DNA from: WRHT01 sp031550525 | GTDB taxonomy: Bacteria; Desulfobacterota; Desulfovibrionia; Desulfovibrionales; Desulfovibrionaceae | Length of the DNA stretch: 64,000 nt | Assembly: GCA_031550525.1 (NCBI GenBank) | Contig: JAVBON010000003.1 | Location: forward strand, 62,001 to 126,000 | Direction of reading: 5' to 3' | Shown here: positions 24,568-32,472 of the stretch, piece by piece | How the letters are laid out: each line of letters opens with the position of its first letter | Position numbering within the stretch: position 1 is the first letter of the stretch | Program-made: the position numbers and the translations under genes | Notes under the pieces: model-generated | Databases searched by the model: none | What the model saw: only the letters and a program-made list of their open reading frames with translations | What the model was told of the DNA's origin: nothing

Positions 24568-25116
24568 CTAATCATCACAGACTACCTTGAATATTGTAAA
24601 ACCAACTGCAACCGCGAGTGACAAAAGTAGAATACTTTTAAATATTACCCCGGATTTAGATGGTGTGTCTTCCTCAACCACGCACTGCTCCATCAACTCA
24701 AGCGATTCAAAAGAATTTCTTTTTTCATTTGCATCAATGTGCGCATTATTAGTGCCAGGGTGTTTGATATACCCCAACCCTGACAGGCTGATACTCAGTT
24801 GTTCAAGTGAAAGATTGCTCTGTCTTTCTCCGGCAATATGCACCTTTTTATCTGGGGAAACATAACAAATATGTGCGTTTAAAAACAATATTCTTTGAAA
24901 TTCATCTAAAAATTTTCCAATTTTCATAGTTGGTCTTACTGGTATCTCTCTCGGCTTTTTTATTCTTATACCAACATCTGGTACCGTATTTGAATATGCT
25001 AATGGATTATTGATTCCATCGTCCAGTGCCTTTGTAAACATCAAGAAGAAATATGGAAATTGTTCTTGGAATTCTGCTGAAATATCTTCCAAAGTATGTT
25101 CAGGTGTGACTAGCAT
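24568..25116 (-). CDS. C-terminally anchored membrane protein of unknown function, 182 aa
   Basis: The first 155 residues look soluble (helical ISAEFQEQFPYFFLMFTKALDD, then IPVRPTMKIGKFLDEFQRILFLNAHICYV, then a strand-rich HIAGERQSNLSLEQLSISLSGLGY). One hydrophobic helix (about 157-176) ends three residues before the C-terminus, so it is tail-anchored or a single-pass protein. Not recognised. It lies 26 bp after the PH-like membrane gene and 19 bp before the lipoprotein start, so the three are probably one transcript. Confidence 0.55.
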   Translation of the reverse strand: MLVTPEHTLEDISAEFQEQFPYFFLMFTKALDDGINNPLAYSNTVPDVGIRIKKPREIPVRPTMKIGKFLDEFQRILFLNAHICYVSPDKKVHIAGERQSNLSLEQLSISLSGLGYIKHPGTNNAHIDANEKRNSFESLELMEQCVVEEDTPSKSGVIFKSILLLSLAVAVGFTIFKVVCDD

Positions 25117-25142
25117 TACTAATTCCTTATATAAAAAATATG

Positions 25143-25811
25143 CTAAAATCCTTCAACTTCACCGGTAAGCAAGCCCTTTTTGCCTGTCATGCTCATAATC
25201 ATTGCCATACATTCATCGCGTTTTTGTTTGTTGGACATTGTAATGCCTCGTGACCCAAATGATCCATGTATATACAAATCTTTACCTCGGCTACCTCTAG
25301 TTATTTTTTCAATTGCAGAAAGTGGAACAGAATCTATGCGGCAAAATTCTTTTAAAAAGCGTAAAGTTACATAATCCATTACACTGTAGCTTTGCATATC
25401 ATAAGAAAAATGAACAACATCGTTTTCTTTATCTCCAATAACGCCCAAATACAGCACTGATATATGGCGGGCCATAATTACGCCGCCTAATATTCCTACA
25501 GCACTTCCGCCAAGTACTGCTAGAGCAGCAAGTGCTAAGTTGCTATTTGTGAGTTCCTTATCAGCAAATATCTCACTTGCCCCAATGGTAACTATTAGTA
25601 CACAGACAATCATCATTCCACCGGCGGCAATAAAGCTTGGCCCTAACCGTCGAATATCAACTACCTGTTGTGCGCTTGCTTTATTCAAATATTGGCGTTT
25701 AAGCGAACTAAGTGAAATTGCGCCGACTATAAGGAAAGGCAGAAAGACTAATACTCCTGCAAGAATTACAAGTTGCCCCCATCCATCATCATTATTCTTT
25801 TTTTTCACCAT
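25143..25811 (-). CDS. Four-helix membrane protein with C-terminal PH-like domain
   Basis: 222 residues. Membrane helices are visible at about 13-34, 57-77, 92-113 (the last continuing to LGGVIMARH). The cytosolic part from about 125 (VVHFSYDMQSYSVMDYVTLRFLKEFCRIDSVPLSAIEKITRG to GITMSNKQKRDECMAMI) has the strand-strand-strand-helix order of bacterial PH-like domains, with the final amphipathic helix at about 192-208. Not assigned to a named family. First gene of the membrane/lipoprotein operon. A+T-rich. Confidence 0.55.
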   Translation of the reverse strand: MVKKKNNDDGWGQLVILAGVLVFLPFLIVGAISLSSLKRQYLNKASAQQVVDIRRLGPSFIAAGGMMIVCVLIVTIGASEIFADKELTNSNLALAALAVLGGSAVGILGGVIMARHISVLYLGVIGDKENDVVHFSYDMQSYSVMDYVTLRFLKEFCRIDSVPLSAIEKITRGSRGKDLYIHGSFGSRGITMSNKQKRDECMAMIMSMTGKKGLLTGEVEGF

Positions 25812-25987
25812 TATAGACCTCCAATGTTATCAATTGGTGTTAGTAGGTTTTTAGTTAAAAGAGCTTGTCGTTTTTCTGCAATAAAGAAACCAATAACTCT
25901 CTTTTTATAAATTATCAATACCTAAAGGTTCTCGCAGTAAGCGCAGGAAATGGTCTACAATTCCTCACAATTTTTGGAGGAATCGCC

Positions 25988-26311
25988 ATGCTCGATAACG
26001 CTCAACTGGTAGGCAAACGCATCAGGTCGCTACGGGAAAGTCGTAAGTTGTCATTACTGAAGTTGGCCGAGCTTGCGGGCATCAGCACCAAGCATCTGGG
26101 CAAGGTTGAGCGCGGCCAAAGCAAAATTTCCTTGGAATGCCTTGAAAAAGTGGCTGGGGCTTTGAGCGTTCCGGTCAAAGATATTCTTGATGCCGACCAC
26201 GAACAGGGCCGCGCCGCCCTTACTGCCGAAATAACCTCGCTTCTGCCCGAACTTAGCGATAAAGATACCCAAATAGTCTACAGGCTGGTGAAAATGCTGG
26301 CCGGACGCTAG
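25988..26311 (+). CDS. XRE-family HTH transcriptional regulator
   Basis: 107 residues from the ATG at 25988, which has GGAGGA upstream (a longer in-frame ORF adds an unlikely leader). The HTH domain covers about 8-62: VGKRIRSLRESRKLSLLKLAELAGISTKHLGKVERGQSKISLECLEKVAGAL is the canonical Cro/CI-type pattern. The remaining helical tail (AEITSLLPELSDKDTQIVYRLVKMLAG) may mediate dimerisation. It probably controls the island's own promoters, for example the divergent membrane operon upstream. Confidence 0.9.
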   Translation: MLDNAQLVGKRIRSLRESRKLSLLKLAELAGISTKHLGKVERGQSKISLECLEKVAGALSVPVKDILDADHEQGRAALTAEITSLLPELSDKDTQIVYRLVKMLAGR

Positions 26312-26337
26312 GCAGTATCGGCCTGAGCGTCACTTCA

Positions 26338-27357
26338 TCACCAGCCGTACATGTTGGAGACAGTCCAAGCCTCTTCCCGCACCTGCTTCGCCAAGTGTTC
26401 CGGTTCCACGATCTTGGCGCACATGCCGAAGCCAAGCACCCACCTAACCAACTCGTATTGACTGGCAGCCATAAAGCGTAATTCTATCTTGCCGTCTTCC
26501 AAGTCAATTACCTCCTGCTCCTTGCTCCACTGGCGTTCACGGATATAGCTGCTGAATTCCTTTGAGAAGCGCACCCGCGCCGGGAAGCCCTTAAAGCCGA
26601 CCAGCCCGAAAGCTCCCTCACGCTCAGGCAGCGGCGGGCATTTTTCTAGCTTTACGCCCGTCTGCTCACAGGAAACTATGCGGTGCAGGGCAAAGGTGCG
26701 CGGATACACAAGTTTACACTCACTTCTGTCGCTAACGCCCCACCCCTCCACGCTGAGAATTTCTTCCTCGGTGATCAGCCGCATTGGCAAAAAATCCATC
26801 GTAACAAGTCCGTTTCCACGCTCTGGGAAGCGGTATTCCATCTCGCGGGTGCAAACCTCGCAGATTTCCCGGTCAGATATAGCCTGCAACAGGCACTCAA
26901 GGTGCTCTTGAAAGTCGGCGTTCGCCACGCCGCCTGTAGGCACGCGCACGGCCTTGGGAGTGGTAGCGTCGCCGCGCGATGCTGCGGAACCCATCAGAGC
27001 TGCTACCTTGGCGATACTGTCGTCAATAACGCGCTCAATGCCCCCCGGAAGCAAGCGGGTAAGTAAATCACGGCAAAGGACCAAGCTACCTATCTCCGGG
27101 CCGCTCAGGCCGATTTGCGGCGCACCCGGCAGGTATTTCAGTTGGTACCAGCGCCGCCCGCTTTCGATGCCGCTGCTTATTTCAGACACACCGGCCAGCT
27201 CAATGGCCTGAACATAGCGCATAATTGACGGTTTGGAGCAATTAAAGCGCTCGGCCAGATCCGCCAGGTAATATTTTCGGCCGGAGAACAGCAACAGCGT
27301 ATAGAGCAAAAGCACCCTCTGGGTGGCGGTGGCATCGGTATCTATCTTTGGCGGCAT
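26338..27357 (-). CDS. WYL-domain transcriptional regulator (HTH + WYL)
   Basis: 339 residues from the ATG at 27357, which is preceded by GGGAGGGG. The N-terminal winged-helix is at about 12-70 (YYLADLAERFNCSKPSIMRYVQAIEL). The C-terminal WYL part spans about 145-280 with the CKLVYPRTFALHRIVSCEQTG segment, followed by a WCX-type extension (ARVRFSKEFSSYIRERQW and IELRFMAASQYELVRWVLGFG). WYL proteins bind nucleotides or nucleic acid and often repress defence or mobile-element genes (BrxR/CapW type). Divergent from the 267-residue unknown gene, which is its most likely target; candidate operator repeats lie between them. Confidence 0.85.
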   Translation of the reverse strand: MPPKIDTDATATQRVLLLYTLLLFSGRKYYLADLAERFNCSKPSIMRYVQAIELAGVSEISSGIESGRRWYQLKYLPGAPQIGLSGPEIGSLVLCRDLLTRLLPGGIERVIDDSIAKVAALMGSAASRGDATTPKAVRVPTGGVANADFQEHLECLLQAISDREICEVCTREMEYRFPERGNGLVTMDFLPMRLITEEEILSVEGWGVSDRSECKLVYPRTFALHRIVSCEQTGVKLEKCPPLPEREGAFGLVGFKGFPARVRFSKEFSSYIRERQWSKEQEVIDLEDGKIELRFMAASQYELVRWVLGFGMCAKIVEPEHLAKQVREEAWTVSNMYGW

Positions 27358-27427
27358 GGCCCCCTCCCTGGTTACTTTATTCTCCTCACAAGCATACGCC
27401 GTCCAAAACTCAGCGGTCAACCGCAGC

Positions 27428-27492
27428 TAGCGAGATTCACCATTAGTCGCTACCCGTTTCAGAATCCGTAATATCCCGCACGAAAGTCGCTA
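27428..27492. promoter_or_regulatory. TAGCGA/TCGCTA repeats, candidate WYL operator
   Basis: TAGCGA (27428-27433) and TCGCTA (27447-27452) form an inverted pair with a 13 bp spacer; AGTCGCTA recurs directly at 27485-27492, 40 bp from its first copy (27445-27452). They lie between the divergent WYL regulator and its neighbour. Confidence 0.35.
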
Positions 27493-27527
27493 TTTTTAAG
27501 GCTTATACAATAACTATTTGAATATAT

Positions 27528-27555
27528 TGATTTAATATTTAAAATGTGTTATACT
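27528..27555 (+). promoter_or_regulatory. Strong extended -10 promoter for the 27677 gene
   Basis: TTGATT (27528-27533), 16 bp spacer, TATACT (27550-27555) with a TGT directly before it (extended -10). Transcription would start near 27562, giving a 115-base leader containing the hairpin at 27618-27641. Confidence 0.6.
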
Positions 27556-27617
27556 TTTATTGTGGGAAGCATCGTGCGCCCGCAAAGACAGGTTGCGCGG
27601 CCTGACCGCAAAACTAC

Positions 27618-27646
27618 GCCCCCGGCTTTTTAGCTGGGGGCTTTTC
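27618..27646 (+). terminator. Leader hairpin with U-tract (possible attenuator)
   Basis: GCCCCCGGC / GCTGGGGGC, 9 bp with one G-U pair and a 6-base loop, followed by TTTTCC. It sits between the promoter and the ribosome-binding site of the 27677 gene, where it could attenuate transcription. Confidence 0.6.
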
Positions 27647-27676
27647 CGTTTTCAAAAGAAAACACAGGAGTATTTT

Positions 27677-28480
27677 ATGGGCAAGAAGAGCAAAATCATT
27701 CCCCCGTTGTTCGGCTTCAAGGCGGCGAAAATCGGCTTAGTCAGCCGCGACTACAACGTAGAGTACCCAAACGGCTACCGCGATTTCAGCCACCACATGC
27801 CGGAGATACTGGCAATTCTGGATAAAGAAGGCTGCGACACGGCCCTGTTCGCGCTATACAGCATTATTCCGCGCGAGGGTTACGACCTGCGGGCCACCTT
27901 GGACGGCTATGAGAGCCTTAAGCTTATCTGTATTGAAGAGTTTGAGGACTCCAAGGGCGGGCGCAAGGCTGGCGACTACGTCATTTATCACCGCACGGCA
28001 AAGGGATGGGACGAGTACCGATTTTTACAAGCCTTTGCGCGGGTGAACTGGCTGAAACCGGAACCGGTAGAGAAATTCGCCAGCGAAACCGTTCCAAAGC
28101 GGGTATTGGGGAACTGCTGCATAATTGTTTGCGGCGAGACTAATGGCGTTAAGTACGACAAAAAAGGCGGCAAGGGCATTATTGACCCATATGGCGTACT
28201 CGCCGCAATACCGCCGGAGGTTGAGGTAATCTTGAACCCCATCCATGACCGCATGACCCGCTTCGAAATGGAACGCAAGCGCCGCTTCCTTTCGCAAAAC
28301 AAGCGCTGGCTGCTGGCGGTTTGGAACAGGGGCAAGACCTATAAGAGCGGCAAGCCGCGCAAAGAGCCCGCAGAAGCGTGGGCGGTGTATTATGATGAAT
28401 TTCCAGTGACAGTCGTTATTGAAAAAAATATCCACGGGGTCGAGATAACTTTTTTAGATCTGTCCCTTTTAAAAAAATGA
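27677..28480 (+). CDS. Unrecognised island protein, 267 aa (possible CN-hydrolase-like fold)
   Basis: Start fixed by CAGGAG before the ATG at 27677. It is a soluble protein. The centre NCCIIVCGETNGVKYDKKGGKG (about 137-158) followed by VEVILNPIHDRMTRFEMERKRRFLSQNKRWLLAVWNRGK (about 180-218) resembles the Cys-Glu and 'NP.HD..' steps of nitrilase-type carbon-nitrogen hydrolases, but the first catalytic Glu is not obvious, so this is only a suggestion. It is divergent from a WYL regulator, has a strong promoter and a hairpin leader, and is single. These traits fit a tightly controlled effector; function unknown. Confidence 0.6.
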   Translation: MGKKSKIIPPLFGFKAAKIGLVSRDYNVEYPNGYRDFSHHMPEILAILDKEGCDTALFALYSIIPREGYDLRATLDGYESLKLICIEEFEDSKGGRKAGDYVIYHRTAKGWDEYRFLQAFARVNWLKPEPVEKFASETVPKRVLGNCCIIVCGETNGVKYDKKGGKGIIDPYGVLAAIPPEVEVILNPIHDRMTRFEMERKRRFLSQNKRWLLAVWNRGKTYKSGKPRKEPAEAWAVYYDEFPVTVVIEKNIHGVEITFLDLSLLKK

Positions 28481-28986
28481 CAAAGACCAGTTTAGTAGTT
28501 TTTGCTGATGACGTTTGTTGGAAACAGCTCAAAGTCGCATGAAAAAGGCCTCCCGATAGCAAGGTTTGATGATTCTGCTTGTTTTCGTAGAATTGAAATA
28601 CGTTATTTTATCAAAACCCCCATATGGATGCTTCTAAATGGTGTTTGGGTACCTTTAAACACTCATTCTTTCAAAATGATGTTTTTTTTGAGCAGATAAC
28701 GAGCCATAGGTTTATATACCGTGTTTCAACCACTTTATTACTTAATCTCATAAAGTGAAGGATCGTTAAAACTTTGCAGTAAAACAGGCCCCCAGATGCT
28801 CTAAGTGGCAATCAGAAAAAATTCTCAAAAATCGCGTTTTCTCGAAAGATCAAAACCAGTTTACCAGAGAACGCTCCTCAGATTTTTTCCCTCACATAAA
28901 ATGCGCTTTTACCACGTTTCCACGTGGTCTTTTTGCATGCAGACGAAATGGGGGCTGAGTGGCTCAACTTTTCAAGGGGAAAACCC
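28481..28986. other. 506 bp gene-free stretch upstream of the HUH Rep gene
   Basis: No supportable reading frame. It contains the hairpin at 28911-28934 and an imperfect inverted pair GCGTTTTCTC / GAGAACGC (about 28833-28883). A double-strand origin for the adjacent replication initiator would be expected near here, but no nick site can be named. Confidence 0.4.
28911..28934 (+). terminator. Hairpin with U-tract upstream of the Rep gene
   Basis: ACCACGT / ACGTGGT, 7 bp stem with TTCC loop followed by CTTTTT, 53 bp before the Rep start. It is either a terminator or attenuator, or part of the rolling-circle origin. Confidence 0.6.
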
Positions 28987-29787
28987 ATGAAGAAGAAAAG
29001 TATAGAACTGCATCTGGTAAACGGGGCTTTTTGGTGGGCACCCGTTGCACGGCAAAAAAAGAAAAAATACCCGTCAGCGGGTACCTGCCGACCTCAAAGC
29101 TACAGGCGCATGACGCTAATTACCAAGGACAAAAAACGTCTTTGCCGCATGCTCAGGCGGTGCGCACAAGTTCCAGAGGGCGAAGCCAAGGTATTTATGA
29201 GCCTTACCTTTGACTACAACGTCAAGAAGTGGACTCTTAAAGCCTGTCGAAAGCGCGTTGAATTGTTCAACCGCTACCTGAAACGGCAATTCCCGCGTTG
29301 CTGGTTCATATATATCTGGGAATACTCGATTAAAACAGGCTACCATGTTCACTTTTGGGGGCGTTTCCATAAGGCGGAAGCCAAAAGCAAAGTCGTCAGA
29401 AAATGGCTGAAACTGACGTCAAGCCGCGACCAGAGTATGATCTGCATTCGCAAGGCACGCCAATTTGATGTTGGCTACATGGCCAAGCCTGGCAAACGTA
29501 AAGGCAGGCTCAAGTTATTACAGCAGCTAGGGCGCAAATCTTCGTGGGGAATAGTGAACCGTGCCATGCTTCCGCAATTTCAGCCTAGGAAGTTCCTGTT
29601 TTATGCGGATGATTGGGCACATTTCATAGTGGCTGCTGTATATCATGCGGATTTAGACCCCGAAATCAGCCCTAGTTTTACGAATAAACTTTTCAATAAA
29701 ACCGGGGCTCTTTACCTGGGTTTTACTCCAGAAATACTCAAAAAAGTCCTTCGATACGTAAAAATGTGCAGGAGAACTAGGCAATGA
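28987..29787 (+). CDS. HUH-type rolling-circle replication initiator
   Basis: 266 residues from the ATG at 28987 (AGGGGA upstream). Visible motifs: motif 1-like FMSLTFDYN (70-78), the HUH-type metal motif HVHFWGRF with H120 and H122, and the catalytic tyrosine motif YMAK (Y164, K167). This order is that of replication initiators of small rolling-circle plasmids and filamentous or satellite phages; the protein nicks one strand at the origin and stays 5'-linked. It shows that the element can probably replicate as a circle after excision or be mobilised. The stop overlaps the next start as ATGA. Confidence 0.75.
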   Translation: MKKKSIELHLVNGAFWWAPVARQKKKKYPSAGTCRPQSYRRMTLITKDKKRLCRMLRRCAQVPEGEAKVFMSLTFDYNVKKWTLKACRKRVELFNRYLKRQFPRCWFIYIWEYSIKTGYHVHFWGRFHKAEAKSKVVRKWLKLTSSRDQSMICIRKARQFDVGYMAKPGKRKGRLKLLQQLGRKSSWGIVNRAMLPQFQPRKFLFYADDWAHFIVAAVYHADLDPEISPSFTNKLFNKTGALYLGFTPEILKKVLRYVKMCRRTRQ

Positions 29788-30173
29788 CTCATAACCTCCT
29801 TACCTACATTGAACTCGCCGAAGAACTTGGCCTTGAACCTGGAACCATAAAAAACCACTGGCGCTGCTATCCGCATATAGCGATTACCCCCAGCGCCCAA
29901 AACAAACCCAACCTCCGCGGCGTTCGCTTCATTCTTAGTGAAGTTCTAGAGCACTGCCGCGCCAATACACGACAAGGAGTTTTTCATGGCAATACTAGAA
30001 ATGCGAACCAAGACAGGAAAACACTACCGGGCCTATTTCAAATGGCAAGGCCGACAGGTCAGCAAGGTGCTGCCCACAAGAAAGGAAGCGAAAATATGGG
30101 AGGTGGAGGAGAAAAAACGCCTGCAACTGGAAGCAACCCTTGGGCCGATTTTGATGTTTTCGTTGGCCGCTAA
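29784..30173 (+). CDS. Excisionase/AlpA-like HTH protein, overlapping the integrase
   Basis: 129 codons. The first ~66 residues (TYIELAEELGLEPGTIKNHWRCYPHIAI and GVRFILSEVLEHCR) look like a small MerR/AlpA-type winged HTH as in excisionases and phage regulators. The ATG overlaps the Rep stop by 4 bp. The frame stays open for 188 bp into the integrase gene in another phase; that Gly/Pro/Asn-rich tail is compositionally unlike a domain and may be a by-product of a lost stop codon. Likely controls excision direction. Confidence 0.65.
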   Translation: MTHNLLTYIELAEELGLEPGTIKNHWRCYPHIAITPSAQNKPNLRGVRFILSEVLEHCRANTRQGVFHGNTRNANQDRKTLPGLFQMARPTGQQGAAHKKGSENMGGGGEKTPATGSNPWADFDVFVGR

Positions 30174-31029
30174 ACACTATATCGCGGATGCAGGCAGCCG
30201 GTTCGGTCACAATGCAGTACGTGAAAAAGCCAGGCATCTGCGCGACTTTGCCGATTTTCTCGGCGGCGACACCCCTATCGCCGAGGTCACCGCGATGCAG
30301 GGTAAAGCCTTTTTAGCGGCCATGCAGACAGAGCACGGCAACAAATCGGCCAACCGGAGGCTCCAAAACCTTAAGGCACTGTGGAACTGGCACAAGGAGG
30401 CAGTCCCATATAACCCGTGGCGGCATGTGCCGCCATACCCCGAAGAGGCTTTCATAAAGTATGTTCCGCCCCCACAAGACGTGGGGGCGGTTCTGCATTC
30501 TGCGGCAGAGTGGGAACGCGATTTTCTTCTGGCCTTGTTATCCACCGGGGCCAGAGCCGGTGAAATCTTTAACCTAACTTGGGAGGACATAACCTTAGAA
30601 AGGAACACCTTGATCCTTTGGACGAAAAAACGCCGTGGCGGCAACAAGGAGGCCCGCCTGACCCCCATTTCCCCTCGCCTTAGAACCGTACTGGAAAGGC
30701 TGAAAGGCGGCTCGGAATCACTACAAGGACATGTTTTTATCAACTCACAGACTGGTGATAAGTACCATAAGCTACAGCCCTCCGTGCGCTACATGCTCAA
30801 ACGCCTTTGCAAAAAGGTGGAAGTGAAAGAATTCGGCTTCCATTCGCTCCGGCACTTCGTAGCGGCAGGCTTGGCGAATCAGCATGCCAACCTCGTTGAA
30901 ATACAACAACTTCTAGGGCACCAACGGACGACAACCACCGACCTTTATCTACGGTCAATGTCATCAAGCATCAGCCACCTTGGCCCCATTATTGACAATC
31001 TCTTGCCGGATGAGCGGGAAAAGGACTAA
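29986..31029 (+). CDS. int: Tyrosine recombinase (integrase)
   Basis: 347 residues. An N-terminal arm/core-binding region (1-160) precedes the catalytic domain with R190 in STGARAGEI, K of the beta-hairpin near 215, H286 and R289 in HSLRH, H312 in LLGHQRTTTT and nucleophile Y321 in LYLRS. All five catalytic positions are present, so it should be active. It should integrate the element into the 3' part of tRNA-Ser, as the 72 bp repeats show. AAGGAG before the ATG at 29986. It is followed after 3 bp by a small gene. Confidence 0.93.
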   Translation: MAILEMRTKTGKHYRAYFKWQGRQVSKVLPTRKEAKIWEVEEKKRLQLEATLGPILMFSLAAKHYIADAGSRFGHNAVREKARHLRDFADFLGGDTPIAEVTAMQGKAFLAAMQTEHGNKSANRRLQNLKALWNWHKEAVPYNPWRHVPPYPEEAFIKYVPPPQDVGAVLHSAAEWERDFLLALLSTGARAGEIFNLTWEDITLERNTLILWTKKRRGGNKEARLTPISPRLRTVLERLKGGSESLQGHVFINSQTGDKYHKLQPSVRYMLKRLCKKVEVKEFGFHSLRHFVAAGLANQHANLVEIQQLLGHQRTTTTDLYLRSMSSSISHLGPIIDNLLPDEREKD

Positions 31030-31032
31030 AAC

Positions 31033-31302
31033 ATGGCTCAACAACATACAATCCGCATGCCGCTTGAATATGTAATAAAGACATTGCGCTGCCTAGACTT
31101 GCACTTTCACAAACGCCCCCCGCCTGACGGTAACGGCATTCAAATCAAACTGACCAACGACGGGTATGGGCATGTAAGTATCAATGCATACAAAAGCGGC
31201 AGCGTGGTAGTTCAGCCGCGCGATGCCACAGTGGCAAATTTTGTCAGAGGCTTTCTGGCAATGAGATCAGCCAAGCTACAGCGTAAGTGGGAGATAGAAT
31301 AA
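31033..31302 (+). CDS. Small conserved-looking island protein, 89 aa
   Basis: Not recognised. It starts 3 bp after the integrase stop and so is coupled to it. The pattern (IRMPLEYVIKTLRCLDLHFHKRPPP, then strands IQIKLTNDGYGHVSINAY and SGSVVVQPRD, then a helix FVRGFLAMRSAKLQRK) suggests a small alpha/beta protein. A strong hairpin terminator follows at once, closing the rep-xis-int unit. It could be a recombination accessory factor; this rests on position only. Confidence 0.55.
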   Translation: MAQQHTIRMPLEYVIKTLRCLDLHFHKRPPPDGNGIQIKLTNDGYGHVSINAYKSGSVVVQPRDATVANFVRGFLAMRSAKLQRKWEIE

Positions 31303-31343
31303 AAGACAAGGAGCTGGGCAGTTTACCCGGCTTTGTGTCTTTT
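31301..31343 (+). terminator. Terminator of the rep-xis-int unit
   Basis: AAAAGACA ... TGTCTTTT outer stem plus an inner AGCTGGG / CCCGGCT-type stem; followed by TTTATATT. It begins at the stop of the 89-residue gene. Confidence 0.75.
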
Positions 31344-31523
31344 ATATTAATCAACTTCTTGCTTGGGAGATTGAGGCTGTTTGACTGAATTCCTTGGCTA
31401 AGTTAAGTAAAAAAATCTTTACAGTTCAACTACACAGTGTGATACAAAAAAGTACTCTAGCAGGATAAATTCTTGCATTATGCCAACTTGTAACAAGCTT
31501 TGAATAATTAATGAGCAAGTGCT

Positions 31524-32318
31524 ATGTATAATAAACAGTTAAATGAATATGAAAATAAATATCGAGAAATAGTATATTTTTCTGATAAATTCCCTGTCTT
31601 TTTATGTTCAACTTGTAAAATTGGGCACATACTTAAACCTAAAAACATTACCGAAGAAGAAACAGGACCATCCAAACGTTTACACAACGAAGAACATTGG
31701 GATTATGATCGCATCATTAACCGTTGGACAGCACTAACAACGTGCAATAGGCAAGAATGTGGAGAGATATATATCTTTTCAGGTGATTCATATGTAGAGG
31801 AAGACTGTATCATTGGCGACAATGATGGAGATTATTCCAGTAATGACTACTATAGTGTCTTCAAAATTAAGGCTACTTACCCATCAATCATGCTTTTTCA
31901 CGTTCCACATGTGTACCCAGATGCAGCTACAGAAGAATTATTGCAGTCATTTAGCCTACTGTTCTCAAACCCCTCAGCCAGTGCAAACGCTCTTCGCCGC
32001 TCTCTTGAAATATTCTTAACTGAAGTTAACATCCAAAAAATCAAGGTTGTTAACGGTAGACGGAAACAACTTTCTTTACATGACAGGATTAAACTGTATG
32101 TATCAAAAAATCCAAATTTGCATACAGGCACCTACCTCGAAGCCATTAAATGGATTGGCAATGCAGGTAGCCACGAATCAAATTTGAAAGCTGAAAACGT
32201 TTTGCATGCCTATGACTTTATGGAGATAGTATTAGATGATTTGGCGCTACAGGCGAAGAAAAAGAAATCCCAAAAGTCCGTAAAAGCAATCAACAAGAGA
32301 AAAAAGCCAGTATTTTAG
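31524..32318 (+). CDS. DUF4145 protein with N-terminal Cys-pair (zinc-ribbon-like) domain
   Basis: 264 residues. CSTC (29-32 by rough count) and CNRQEC (about 74-79) could form a zinc ribbon around the WTALTTCNRQECGEIY strand. The C-terminal helical part (ANALRRSLEIFLTEVNIQK, LHDRIKLYV, YLEAIKWIGNAGSHESNLKAENVLHAYDFMEIVLDDL) is the DUF4145 pattern, a domain seen beside restriction and other defence nucleases and as a stand-alone cargo gene of islands. A Lys-rich tail follows. It is A+T-rich and lies between the integrase unit and the right att site. Function unknown. Confidence 0.75.
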   Translation: MYNKQLNEYENKYREIVYFSDKFPVFLCSTCKIGHILKPKNITEEETGPSKRLHNEEHWDYDRIINRWTALTTCNRQECGEIYIFSGDSYVEEDCIIGDNDGDYSSNDYYSVFKIKATYPSIMLFHVPHVYPDAATEELLQSFSLLFSNPSASANALRRSLEIFLTEVNIQKIKVVNGRRKQLSLHDRIKLYVSKNPNLHTGTYLEAIKWIGNAGSHESNLKAENVLHAYDFMEIVLDDLALQAKKKKSQKSVKAINKRKKPVF

Positions 32319-32377
32319 CTAATCCTTAGCAAAGTATTCATCAAAAGCCACAGGCAAACCAAAGTAAAAAGTTCAAA

Positions 32378-32410
32378 GTATGCAAAAAGGTATGCAGATT
32401 TTCCGCATAC
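32378..32410. repeat. Paired GTATGCA motifs at the island right end
   Basis: GTATGCA at 32378-32384 and 32390-32396, plus an inverted GCATAC at 32405-32410. The same pair occurs at the left inner end (21940-21946, 21952-21958). Candidate integrase arm or excisionase sites. Confidence 0.5.
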
Positions 32411-32472
32411 CTTTTTTATTGCCATTTTCTGCAACAAGAAAACCGCCTAGCCACATCACGTAACTAGACGGT

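Noticed and set aside
27562..27676. Type III toxin-antitoxin RNA leader before the 27677 gene
   Set aside because: Only a weak CCGCAAA pair is seen, with no tandem repeats of the kind type III antitoxins need, and the protein is longer than ToxN and unlike it.
29190..29787. Long C-terminal part of the HUH Rep as helicase
   Set aside because: No Walker A or B motif follows the Tyr motif; the protein ends after about 100 residues of unrecognised sequence.
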